Assembly: GCF_901472495.1 (NCBI RefSeq)
Contig: NZ_LR590469.1
Span: 1,736,001 to 1,800,000 of the forward strand
Source: Yersinia enterocolitica subsp. enterocolitica
GTDB lineage: Bacteria; Pseudomonadota; Gammaproteobacteria; Enterobacterales; Enterobacteriaceae
DNA length: 64,000 nt
Direction: 5' to 3'
Within the stretch, counting starts at the first letter, position 1, and each line of letters begins with the position of its first letter. Positions 45,930 to 55,359 of this stretch are shown piece by piece. The notes beneath the pieces are model-generated. The model searched no databases and was not told the origin of the DNA. It was given only the letters and a program-made list of their open reading frames with translations. The position numbers were made by a program, and so were the translations under genes.

Positions 45930-48220
45930 TTACCACTCCCAACGCAAACCCGCATTGAGCTGCCACTGAGTGTTGATGTCCCCACCAGAAGACTTCTCCA
46001 GGTCGAGGTAGAAACGGGAGTTATTATCTTCTGTAAACTGAATATTGGTGCCAATACCGTAAACTATCCAGTTGTCTTTCCCATTTTGGTTATCCACCAA
46101 CACGGTGTCTTTCCCTCGGATAGTCACATTACAATCACCGGCAAACTCGCGTAATAAATCAGCTTTCAGATAAATATCATTGTTACTCTTTCCTTCGAAC
46201 CGATGCCCTACGCGTACCCCAGCACGGCCAATCACACTGTTAATATTATCCTGACTCACCAGGAGGCCGCTGTTGGTGCTGTAATCGGCTTTATTCAGAT
46301 AGGTATAAACCAGTTGCCCCTGAGGCTCGATAAAATTACCGTTATCCAGTGAGAATTCACGACCATATTCAGCACTTACACTCCATGAGCTGTTACTGCC
46401 AGTGCCGTGTCCCCCCGTACCAAGGGTATTTCGGTAATCAAAGTTGCTCTTCAGATGGCTATATTTGAACACGAGATCAACATAGTCTTGCTGATCTGGC
46501 CGATTCCAGGAACTATAGAGGCTACCACCGTAGCTTTTATTATCGCCAGAACCGTAATCAAATTCTGATTTACCATCCAGATAATGTGCAGCAATACCTT
46601 TAGTCCAGATTCCATTCTCATATTCATCTTTATTGTCATACCCTAACTGATAAAAATGATATTGATTTTTAAAGTGGCTGGTATCCTTACTTTTCATTTC
46701 ACCACCTTTATAACGCAACCAAATTCCATTTTCCTGTTGGTCATTTCTTAACTCACCTAATCGTTTGTTGAGGCTATCAATCTCAAGGCGAGCAGTGGCT
46801 GTTGCATAATTTACACCGGCATTGGCAAGTACAGTATCACTGACTGCACTCAACTTTTTATCAATACCCGAAATATACCAGTTGGTGCCATATTGGCTGA
46901 GGGATCACCGTCTCTAATATCTGAACGAATAATAGGCTTATAGTCATAAACATATTCGTTGTTGACATCTATCTGATCGTAAGCTTTAAAGCTGACATTA
47001 CTGGCCGCATCCGCCACCCAAATATCTTCGCTTAGGTTGGCAAGTTTATCGACATTCAATGCTTCGATATAATGAGACCCACCGGTGCTGCTGCTGACCA
47101 CCTCAATAAAATCACTACCATTCTTGCGTTGGTCATCAGTTTTACTGGTATTCACATCAATAAGAAAAATACCGTCACTGCCTTTTAGATCATAAACCTT
47201 GACACCTTCGTTCTGACTTTTGTTCGTGTGTAGATTAAAGCCATGCAGATTTACGGTGCCCCCATTCTGTAATGTTAATGCGCTGATTTCTGCATTAACC
47301 GCATCAGGTATCCACTGGGCTTTATTCATTAATGTTACATCCAGTATACCCGCCCAAGTATTGCTGTCCGCATTATATTCATTGGCCTCTGTACCATGCC
47401 AGTAGGAATCACTGCCATTTAACACCGCGGTAATACTGCTTCCCAAACCAAATGCATTACCCAAGTCCAGATTACCTAATAAGTTAACTTGATATTGACC
47501 AGTTTCATTAATGATTACCTGACCACCATGCTTGCCGCTCACCGCATCACTTTTTGCACCGCCTCCGGTGTAAGAAGCATTTTCTCCCAATAATTCCAAA
47601 AAGTTTTTGGCGTAGGTATTAATATACACATCACCATTATTAGCAGTAATTGTTGAACCCATGCCAGTGGCATACAAACCATTATTGGCAATTGAAGCAG
47701 TTTCCGATCCACTGGTATCCATTTCGACGAGTGAATTAATATAAACTTTACCATCGATGGTGACTTTTGACCCATCAGAGGCAATAAGTGCCGTGCTATT
47801 ATGATGATGATTATCACCACCAACCTTGAGATTATTTTTATAACTGAAGTTGTTTATTGAAACTGCGTTATTACTATCAACAGCCAAACCAAAAAAAGCG
47901 GTATAAGAACTATCGGTAGTATTCTGCCCATAAATATCGACGGAATAATTCCCAATGTCATATGTTTTTTGGAGGGTTTCTATTTGACCGAAATAAACTT
48001 CGAGAGGCTTGTCTGGGTTATCTACATTGATAGTCGCATTATAATTACCATCACCGGCTATAGCATCAGATAAGGCCACTGATGACGGGCCAGAGATGGT
48101 GGCTGAATAGGTAAATTCGCGCGTTTGCGCCATAGTGAATTCAGGCCAGATTATATTGCTGATAGCGACGGTTAAAAATAATGGGCGAAATAATTTAGAT
48201 GCATGTTGGGAATTATGCAT
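45930..48220 (-). pseudogene. Autotransporter (type Va) split by a one-base frameshift
   Basis: Two overlapping reverse-strand frames make one protein. The first (46850-48220, 456 aa) has an export signal ending FTMAQ and a passenger rich in N, D, G and T, with beta-helix-like repeats. The second (45930-46853) is an autotransporter beta-barrel (GIWLRYKGGEMKS, WSVSAEYGREFSL, EPQGQLVYTYL) ending GLRWEW. The upstream continuation of the second frame reads QYGTNWYISGIDKKLSAVSD, the usual passenger-barrel junction. One extra base at the GGG of 46901-46903 (CCC in the coding strand) would join them into 763 aa. The function of the passenger is unknown. It sits between menF and elaB, which are neighbours in E. 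coli, so it is an insertion. Confidence 0.85.
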
Positions 48221-48604
48221 TTATATACTCCGTGTCATATTAACATCATACAAATACCCTATTAGCATTTATTAAAAATAGATCAGCTCTTTTGCAATGA
48301 AGCAAATATATAATAGATGAAATTAAGTTTAAAAAATGCTGATTTATTATTTTAAAATAAAAACAAAAGTCAATATTAAAATAATCATCATGATGTGAAT
48401 TTACAATTCTTTATTATCATTAAGCACTTGTGAAAATTACTGGTAGGTTTTATATTTATATAACTAATATCATTTTTATTGTTGTTGCTGGGTTAATTAA
48501 TTTCTTATTTAAATATTGAAATGGCCCATTTAAGGGCCGATTATAGTAATTAAAACAATCTTATATCAATAGAAGTCACTGTAACATTCTATAACTAAAA
48601 TATC
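48221..48604. other. AT-rich flank of the autotransporter gene
   Basis: This 384-base stretch is very AT-rich compared with its surroundings and carries no credible gene, tRNA or repeat. It should contain the autotransporter promoter. The composition fits foreign origin of the autotransporter insert. Confidence 0.5.
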
Positions 48605-48913
48605 TTAACGCCGCGCCAGCAATAACCCGACCACCAGCCCAACAGTGGCACTAATCCCTACACTGCACCAGGGCTTTTCGCGCACGTAATCATCGGTACA
48701 ACACGCCAGCACTTTTGCCCGTTTGATATAGCACTCACTGCGGCCACTCAAACGGTTCTGTACCTCCTTTAACGCTTTCTCCGCGCGGGCTTTAATTTCC
48801 TGATAACTTTCATCGGCTGCATCACCAGAAGCACGCAGTACCTCTTCCAGCGTATCGGTTAGCATGGTCAAATCGTCGTCTAGCGAAGTTTGCTGTTCTT
48901 TATCTCGGTTCAT
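48605..48913 (-). CDS. elaB: ElaB/YqjD/DUF883 family membrane-anchored ribosome-binding protein
   Basis: ElaB is a small stationary-phase protein with a C-terminal inner-membrane anchor; relatives bind ribosomes. The ATG at 48913 follows GGAGAATCC and gives 102 aa. The polar helical N-terminal part (LDDDLTMLTDTLEEVLRASG, AEKALKEVQNRLSG) precedes a C-terminal hydrophobic segment VGISATVGLVVGLLLARR, as in the family. It ends the E. coli-like men-ela neighbourhood; elaA is not seen here. Confidence 0.92.
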   Translation of the reverse strand: MNRDKEQQTSLDDDLTMLTDTLEEVLRASGDAADESYQEIKARAEKALKEVQNRLSGRSECYIKRAKVLACCTDDYVREKPWCSVGISATVGLVVGLLLARR

Positions 48914-49267
48914 GTGGATTCTCCATGAGTGAAAAAGGTGCATCTTTTAAGCTTAGTCGAAAAGCGCCGTGCAGTATTGATTCTGGGCGGATGGGGGAAC
49001 TTTCAGGATTAATCTGGGCCGGGCTGGTGTGGTAACGATAGCAAGCTAGTTGATGAGTGAGTTTGTTGAAAATACCAACAAATACTTCTCAGGCTAATCA
49101 ATTACATTGAAAAATCTTTAAGTAATTGTTAATTTATCTAAATAATTCGCTATGACCTCGCCCCTCTCGCGGCCATCGAACCTCTAAAAAACACTACAAA
49201 ATATAAGAATAATTTATTTTTAGCCGCGACCACTTCGCGCAATCACCCGATCCAAGAGAAACTCTCG
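48914..49267. other. Intergenic region elaB / gluconate dehydrogenase
   Basis: This 354-base divergent gap has no credible gene. It probably holds the promoter of the rightward dehydrogenase operon, but I see no CRP or gnt-like site in it. GAGAAACTCTCG precedes the first start codon. Confidence 0.5.
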
Positions 49268-49849
49268 ATGGAAAAAAACGCACCCGCCACGACCATTTTA
49301 ACCGATCAAAATGGAAGCGGTTTTACCCGCAGAGAACTGTTAGTGGGCCTCGCCTCCACAATGGTTGCCACTTCCTTATTGGGCTATCCGTTTTTAACTC
49401 AAGCCGAGCAGCAGACCGCCGCCGCCAACCCACTGGCTTTTGCCCAATTCTTTACATTGTCACAAACCCTGACCGAACATCAGGATATTGACCAGGGCAT
49501 GTCAGCGCGGATATTCACGGCATTGCATAACAGTGATAAACAATTCTCTTCACAAATCAGTCAGTTGACGGCTCTGATGCAAGACGGGCAAAGTGCGCAA
49601 CAACTACAAGCACTGGCGCAGCAGCATCAGCTACAAAAAACTGTCAGTGCAATTGTTGCTGCCTGGTATACCGGTACTGTCGGTCATGGGCAGCAAGCGG
49701 TTTTGATTGCCTATAAAGATGCGCTGATGTACCGCCCAGCCAGTGACGCCTTGGTCGTTCCCACCTATTGCGGCAATGGCCCGCTGTGGTGGACTGCCAC
49801 CCCGCCGGATATCAACCTGCCAAAACCTGTCAACGAGAGCCATTCCTGA
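49268..49849 (+). CDS. Membrane-bound gluconate 2-dehydrogenase, small (gamma) subunit
   Basis: This 193-aa protein is the accessory subunit of a flavin/cytochrome periplasmic sugar-acid dehydrogenase. A twin-arginine-like motif FTRRELLVGLAS (about residues 19-30) precedes a hydrophobic stretch, so it may guide Tat export of the folded FAD subunit. The C-terminus CGNGPLWWTATPPDINLP fits the family. Its stop overlaps the start of the large subunit (TGATG). The assignment to gluconate rather than sorbitol or fructose rests on the nearby gluconate genes. Confidence 0.85.
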   Translation: MEKNAPATTILTDQNGSGFTRRELLVGLASTMVATSLLGYPFLTQAEQQTAAANPLAFAQFFTLSQTLTEHQDIDQGMSARIFTALHNSDKQFSSQISQLTALMQDGQSAQQLQALAQQHQLQKTVSAIVAAWYTGTVGHGQQAVLIAYKDALMYRPASDALVVPTYCGNGPLWWTATPPDINLPKPVNESHS

Positions 49850-51501
49850 TGAAAAAACCTATTTTTACTGCCGACGGCAATGCCTCGGCAGATGTCATTA
49901 TTGTCGGTTCCGGCATTGTCGGCGGCATGATGGCAGACCAACTGGTTGCTCAGGGCTACTCGGTATTGGTATTAGAAGCGGGCTTGCGTATCGATCGCGG
50001 TCAGGCGGTTGAGAACTGGCGCAATATGCCTTTCGATAATCGAGCCGGCTCTGATTACCAAGGTTTATATCCACAATCTGAATTTGCCACCGCCCCACTC
50101 TACTTCCCAGAAAATAACTATGTCGAGCTGACCGGCCCCAGTGCCAGCAGCTTTAAACAGGGTTATCTGCGCACCGTCGGCGGCACCACCTGGCATTGGG
50201 CGGCCTCCTGCTGGCGGCACGTTCCCAACGATTTTCAGATGAAAACACTGTATGGCGTCGGTCGCGATTGGCCCATATCTTATGATGAGTTGGAACCCTA
50301 CTATTGCCGCGCTGAAGATGAGATTGGCGTCGCCGGGCCGAACGATCCCAAGCTGCAATCCCCGTCCGAGCGTAGCAAGCCTTATCCCATGGATATGGTG
50401 CCTTGGGCGCACGGTGATATCCGTTTTGCCGAAGTGGTGAATCCACACGGTTACCAGTCGGTGCCTATTCCACAGGGGCGCAGTACCCGCCCGTGGGAGG
50501 GCCGCCCAACCTGCTGTGGTAACAATAATTGCCAACCTATTTGCCCCATCGGCGCGATGTATAACGGCATCCATCATATAGAACGTGCGGAAATGAAAGG
50601 TGCGGTGGTATTAGCCGAAGCCGTGGTTTACAAAATTGATACCAATGAGCAAAACCAGGTCACCGCCGTCCATTGGCTGGATAACAAAAAACAGTCTCAT
50701 CAAGCGACTGGCAAAGTGTTCGCGCTGGCCTGTAACGGTATTGAAACCCCGCGTCTGCTGCTGATGGCTGCGAATGAGAAAAACCCGAACGGTATTGCCA
50801 ATTCATCCGATCAGGTTGGCCGCAATATGATGGATCACTCCGGTTTCCACTGTACATTTTTAGCCAAAGAGCCGCTGTGGTTGGGGCGTGGGCCAGCACA
50901 AAGCAGTTGTCTGGTCGGGCCGCGTGATGGCGAATTCCGCAAAGATTACTCCGCAAACAAAATGATCCTCAATAATATCAACCGTGTATTACCCGCCACA
51001 CAACAGGCGCTGGAAATGGGGCTGGTGGGCAAAGCGCTGGATGAAGAGATCCGCCGCCGGGCTGCTTATGGCGCTGATTTGTCGATAAGCCTTGAACCGC
51101 TGCCAGATCCAGACAACCGCCTGACATTAAGTAAAACCCGCAAAGATGCTCATGGCTTACCCTGCCCGGATATCCATTACGATGTCGGTGATTATGTGCG
51201 CAAAGGTGCCGAAGCCGCACATAAGCAACTGGAGCATATCGGCCAGTTGTTTGAAGCGGATGAATTCAAAATCACCACCAGCCTGAATGCCAATAACCAC
51301 ATCATGGGTGGCACCATTATGGGCAGCAATCCGCAAGACTCCGTGGTTGATGGCAATTGCCGCACCTATGACCATGCCAACTTATGGTTGCCCGGTGGCG
51401 GTGCTATTCCGTCAGCCAGTGTGGTAAACAGCACATTGACCATGGCTGCATTGGGGCTGAAAGCCGCCGATGATATGGCGCGTTTACTGGCGGGCAAATG
51501 A
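49849..51501 (+). CDS. Membrane-bound gluconate 2-dehydrogenase, FAD-containing large subunit
   Basis: This 550-aa GMC oxidoreductase oxidises gluconate to 2-ketogluconate in the periplasm and passes electrons to the cytochrome subunit. The ADP-binding fold reads VIIVGSGIVGGMMADQL. A cysteine cluster CCGNNNCQPICPIGAM resembles the iron-sulfur-binding region of related FAD dehydrogenases. The C-terminal GMC part has NANNHIMGGTIMG and LWLPGGGAIPSASVVNST. It has no signal peptide of its own and probably travels with the small subunit. The start at 49849 overlaps the upstream stop. Confidence 0.9.
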   Translation: MKKPIFTADGNASADVIIVGSGIVGGMMADQLVAQGYSVLVLEAGLRIDRGQAVENWRNMPFDNRAGSDYQGLYPQSEFATAPLYFPENNYVELTGPSASSFKQGYLRTVGGTTWHWAASCWRHVPNDFQMKTLYGVGRDWPISYDELEPYYCRAEDEIGVAGPNDPKLQSPSERSKPYPMDMVPWAHGDIRFAEVVNPHGYQSVPIPQGRSTRPWEGRPTCCGNNNCQPICPIGAMYNGIHHIERAEMKGAVVLAEAVVYKIDTNEQNQVTAVHWLDNKKQSHQATGKVFALACNGIETPRLLLMAANEKNPNGIANSSDQVGRNMMDHSGFHCTFLAKEPLWLGRGPAQSSCLVGPRDGEFRKDYSANKMILNNINRVLPATQQALEMGLVGKALDEEIRRRAAYGADLSISLEPLPDPDNRLTLSKTRKDAHGLPCPDIHYDVGDYVRKGAEAAHKQLEHIGQLFEADEFKITTSLNANNHIMGGTIMGSNPQDSVVDGNCRTYDHANLWLPGGGAIPSASVVNSTLTMAALGLKAADDMARLLAGK

Positions 51502-52919
51502 TGAAAAAATTGATCGCAACCAGCCTGTTTTCACTGTTTCTATGCGCCGCTGACGTGTGTGCATCAGAGAATGCATCACTCAGCGAACAGCAGTGGATCG
51601 AAAAAGGCGAACAAGTGGCTATCGCCTCTGACTGCCAGGCCTGTCATACCAAACCTGAGGGCGGAAAACCTTTCACCGGCGGTTATGGTATCAGCTCGCC
51701 GATGGGGATGATTTATTCCACCAATATCACCCCATCCACTGTTGACGGGATTGGCAAGTACAGTGAAGCAGAGTTTGCTCGTGCTGTTCGCGATGGCATT
51801 CGTGCTGATGGCAGCCATCTCTATCCGGCTATGCCTTATACCTCTTACACCAAGCTAAGTGATGAAGACATTCACGCGTTGTATGTTTACTTTATGCATG
51901 CGGTGCCAGCAATTGATGAAGAGAATATTCCCACCGAACTTCCCTTCCCGTTCAATATGCGCTTTGCCATGCTGGGCTGGAACATGATGTTCCTGGATAA
52001 AGGCCGCTTCGAACCGGATAGCAGTAAAAGTGGTCAATGGAATCGCGGTGCTTATCTGGTTAATGGGCCAGGTCACTGTGATACCTGCCATACACCACGT
52101 AACTTATTGATGGGTGAAGATACTGGCAACGCCTTTGCTGGTGGTATGGTCGGCCCGTGGTATGCACCTAATATTACGTCAGATGCCATCAGTGGTATTG
52201 GTGGCTGGAGTAATGCTCAACTGGTGGAATACCTGAAAACCGGGCGCGTTGCCGGTAAAAATCAGGCGGCTGGCGGAATGGCCGAAGCGGTACAAAATAG
52301 CCTGCAATATCTGCCGGAAAGTGATTTACAGGCGATCGCCCTTTACCTAAAAAGCACCACACCGGTACGTGATCCGCAAGATACTCAACCCGCCGACAGT
52401 TTTGGCAAGGCGTTGAATGTCGAGATCGGTCTACGCGGTCAGCATCCGTCTACGGCGAATAACACGCTAGACAGCGGCGCTGCATTGTTCAGTGGCAACT
52501 GCGCCAGTTGTCATCAGCCCGACGGTAGCGGCAGTAAAAATCAGGCTTATCCTTCCCTGTTCAATAACACCGCCACCGGCTCTTCCAACCCGGCTAATCT
52601 GGTTTCCGCCATATTATTTGGTGTGGATCGTAAGGTTGGTGATGAGCATATATTGATGCCAAATTTTGGCCCGCAATCTTATGTTAATCCGCTGAATGAC
52701 AAACAGATCGCCCTGATTGCCAATTATGTCCTGCACAGTTATGGCAATCCGGCGGTCACCGTCAGTGAAGCTGATGTGGCAGAACTGCGTGCTGGCGGGC
52801 CTGTGCCACTGCTGGCAAGACTTCAGCCCTATATGGCTCCGGCCATGATTGCGGCGGTGATGGTGCTGTTAGCATTGATATTGGTTTTAGGCAGAAAGCG
52901 CCGTAAAACAAAGAAATAG
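51498..52919 (+). CDS. Membrane-bound gluconate 2-dehydrogenase, triheme cytochrome c subunit
   Basis: This 473-aa cytochrome carries electrons from the FAD subunit to ubiquinone. Three haem motifs are seen: CQACH, CDTCH and CASCH. It has a signal peptide (KKLIATSLFSLFLCAADVCA) and a C-terminal membrane anchor (PAMIAAVMVLLALILVLG). Its start overlaps the end of the large-subunit gene by four bases (ATGA), so the three genes form one operon. Confidence 0.92.
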   Translation: MMKKLIATSLFSLFLCAADVCASENASLSEQQWIEKGEQVAIASDCQACHTKPEGGKPFTGGYGISSPMGMIYSTNITPSTVDGIGKYSEAEFARAVRDGIRADGSHLYPAMPYTSYTKLSDEDIHALYVYFMHAVPAIDEENIPTELPFPFNMRFAMLGWNMMFLDKGRFEPDSSKSGQWNRGAYLVNGPGHCDTCHTPRNLLMGEDTGNAFAGGMVGPWYAPNITSDAISGIGGWSNAQLVEYLKTGRVAGKNQAAGGMAEAVQNSLQYLPESDLQAIALYLKSTTPVRDPQDTQPADSFGKALNVEIGLRGQHPSTANNTLDSGAALFSGNCASCHQPDGSGSKNQAYPSLFNNTATGSSNPANLVSAILFGVDRKVGDEHILMPNFGPQSYVNPLNDKQIALIANYVLHSYGNPAVTVSEADVAELRAGGPVPLLARLQPYMAPAMIAAVMVLLALILVLGRKRRKTKK

Positions 52920-52929
52920 CGGTGGTAAA

Positions 52930-52962
52930 CAGCGGCAAAGGGGTGAGCGCCCTTTGCCGCTG
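52930..52962. terminator. Hairpin between convergent cytochrome and edd genes
   Basis: CAGCGGCAAAGGG (52930-52942) pairs perfectly with CCCTTTGCCGCTG (52950-52962) around a GTGAGCG loop. No long T tract follows in either direction, so it may be a weak terminator or a transcript-end stabiliser. Confidence 0.6.
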
Positions 52963-52970
52963 AACTCTCA

Positions 52971-54782
52971 TTAAAACCGAATACAGCACGCCCCTTGCTC
53001 TGCGCCAGTCAATTGTTCGCGCAATGCAGCAAACAATTCACGACCACATCCCACATGGAAAGCCGAGATATCAGGTAATGCTGGGTGGCGAGTGGCCAGC
53101 TCGGCTTCATCCACCAGCAGCGAAAGTTCACCGCTGACACCATCAACCCGCACCCGATCGCCATTGCGAATTTTCGCCAGTAAGCCACCACAATAAGCTT
53201 CTGGTGTCACATGAATGGCCGACGGCACTTTGCCGGATGCACCGGACAAACGACCATCAGTGACTAACGCCACCTTAAAGCCGCGATCCAATAATACCCC
53301 CAGCGGCGGCATCAATTTATGCAATTCCGGCATACCAATGGCACGTGGCCCCTGATAGCGCACCACCACCACACAATCGCGGTCCAGCGCGCCGGATTCA
53401 AACGCTGGCCCGACATCATGCTGGCTGTCAAACACTACGGCTGGCCCTTCAACAATCTGATGATCATGCGGTACGGCTGAGGTTTTCATCACCGCTCTGC
53501 CCAGATTGCCACTCAATACTTTAGTGCCGCCATGGGGTGAGAAAGGTCGGGTAAGACTGGCAATCACGCTGTCATCCAGTGAGCGCTGCGGCCCATTGCG
53601 CCATTGCAACTGCCCTGCCTCCAGATACGGCTCTTGTGTATAACGTTGCAGGCCAAACCCAGCAACAGTATGCACATCCTCATGCAACAAACCGCCTTGC
53701 AATAACTCTTGTATCAACAAAGCCACGCCGCCTGCGGCCTGGAAATAGTTAATATCCGCCGGGCCGTTAGGGTAAATGCGACACAACTGCGGAATCACTT
53801 CCGACAGTTCAGAAAAATCATCCCAATCAATGATTATGCCCGCCGAGCGCGCCATCGCCACCAAATGCATGGTGTGATTGGTCGAACCGCCGGTGGCCAG
53901 AAGCGCCACAATGCCATTTACCACCACTTTTTCATCCACCAATTGGCCGACCGGCAAATAATTGCCACTGGTTGGCGTCAAGCGCGTAACTTGCCGTGCC
54001 GCCGCGGCTGTCAGTGCATCGCGCAGTGGCGTATTGGGCTGAATAAAAGAGGAACCGGGCAAATGCAGCCCCATCACTTCCATGACCATCTGATTCGAGT
54101 TAGCTGTGCCGTAAAACGTGCAAGTACCGGCACTGTGATAAGAGGCAGACTCCGCCTCCAGCAAAGCATGTCGGTCAACTTTCCCCTCGGCATACAGTTG
54201 GCGCACCCGCACTTTTTCTTTATTGGATAGGCCGCTGGCCATTGGCCCTGCTGGCACAAAAACGGCGGGTAGATGACCAAATGACAACGCCGCCATCAGC
54301 AACCCTGGCACAATTTTGTCGCACACACCGAGATACAATGCGCCATCAAACATATTGTGCGATAAGCCGATAGCCGCCGACATAGCAATCACATCGCGGC
54401 TCATCAGCGATAATTCCATGCCATCCTGCCCTTGCGTCACGCCATCACACATCGCAGGAACGCCCCCCGCCACTTGCCCGACCGCCCCCACTTGATGCAG
54501 CGCATCTTTAAGTTGTTGCGGATAATGCTCGTAAGGCTGATGAGCTGACAGCATGTCATTGTAGGAGGTAATAATGGCGATATCGCTACGCAACATATTC
54601 TTCAGAGAGACTTTATCCTCGGGCTGGCAAGCGGCAAAACCATGAGCCAGATTGCCGCAGGCCAATTGTGAACGGTGAACGGTATTTTCTTTTGCCGCAC
54701 TGATGCGTTGCAGATAAGCGGTTCGGGTCGGCGCAGAACGCGCAATAATACGCTGCGTCACACGGGTAAGAGTCGGGTTCAT
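52971..54782 (-). CDS. edd: Phosphogluconate dehydratase
   Basis: Edd dehydrates 6-phosphogluconate to KDPG, the first step of the Entner-Doudoroff pathway. It is an iron-sulfur dehydratase: GGVPAMCDGVTQGQDGMELS, GVCDKIVPGLLMAAL and GTCTFYGTANSNQM carry the cluster region. I use the ATG at 54782, six bases after AAGGA, which gives 603 aa like E. coli Edd. No eda gene is adjacent, unlike the E. coli edd-eda pair. It is the last gene of the leftward operon. Confidence 0.95.
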   Translation of the reverse strand: MNPTLTRVTQRIIARSAPTRTAYLQRISAAKENTVHRSQLACGNLAHGFAACQPEDKVSLKNMLRSDIAIITSYNDMLSAHQPYEHYPQQLKDALHQVGAVGQVAGGVPAMCDGVTQGQDGMELSLMSRDVIAMSAAIGLSHNMFDGALYLGVCDKIVPGLLMAALSFGHLPAVFVPAGPMASGLSNKEKVRVRQLYAEGKVDRHALLEAESASYHSAGTCTFYGTANSNQMVMEVMGLHLPGSSFIQPNTPLRDALTAAAARQVTRLTPTSGNYLPVGQLVDEKVVVNGIVALLATGGSTNHTMHLVAMARSAGIIIDWDDFSELSEVIPQLCRIYPNGPADINYFQAAGGVALLIQELLQGGLLHEDVHTVAGFGLQRYTQEPYLEAGQLQWRNGPQRSLDDSVIASLTRPFSPHGGTKVLSGNLGRAVMKTSAVPHDHQIVEGPAVVFDSQHDVGPAFESGALDRDCVVVVRYQGPRAIGMPELHKLMPPLGVLLDRGFKVALVTDGRLSGASGKVPSAIHVTPEAYCGGLLAKIRNGDRVRVDGVSGELSLLVDEAELATRHPALPDISAFHVGCGRELFAALREQLTGAEQGACCIRF

Positions 54783-54791
54783 CGCCATTCC

Positions 54792-55298
54792 TTATTCAGT
54801 CAGCGGAGCCAAAAGTTCAATACTGCCCGCAGGAAGGCCAATGAAATCCGCCAGTACCTGCAACAGCAAATTGTGATCATCCAAATGTGGCGCGCCGGAG
54901 ACATTTACGCTGCCAATAATACCTGCTTGCTTAACCTGTAACGGGAAACCTCCACCTAGCGCGGCATAGTCACGTAAGCTGACACCATAGCGCTCCTCAA
55001 GGGAGGTTTGGCGCTGTTGCAACATCAACCCTGCGGCATAGGAGCTGGTGCCCAGTAACTCCACCACATTACGTTTGCGCCGCAGCCAGTCAGCGTTTTC
55101 TGCGCTGGTACCCGGCATGGCGTAACTAAATAAAGTCTGCCCATTGACCCGGATATTGATAGCCAGCGCTAGCCCTTGCCGCTCTGCCTGTTGCATTATT
55201 TTTTCGCCCAACTGCCAGGCGATTTCATGATTGAAATGGGTCAATTGCAGTCGTTGCTGATGCTGCTGGCTGAGGGTCAGTTGCTGTTGTAAATTCAT
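54792..55298 (-). CDS. UPF0303 / HbpS-like (GlcG-type) protein
   Basis: This 168-aa protein belongs to the UPF0303 family, with a haem-degrading or GlcG-like fold. Family features include FNHEIAWQLGEKIM, FSYAMPGTSAENADWLRRKRN and ALGGGFPLQVKQAGIIGSV. There is no signal peptide. Its biochemical role is unknown. It lies between the MFS carrier and edd, nine bases before edd, so it is cotranscribed with sugar-acid genes. Confidence 0.85.
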   Translation of the reverse strand: MNLQQQLTLSQQHQQRLQLTHFNHEIAWQLGEKIMQQAERQGLALAINIRVNGQTLFSYAMPGTSAENADWLRRKRNVVELLGTSSYAAGLMLQQRQTSLEERYGVSLRDYAALGGGFPLQVKQAGIIGSVNVSGAPHLDDHNLLLQVLADFIGLPAGSIELLAPLTE

Positions 55299-55359
55299 GA
55301 GATTCTCCGGTGAACAATGGCGGCGGTCATGCCCGTGGCAATAAAGACCGCCTGGCAGC

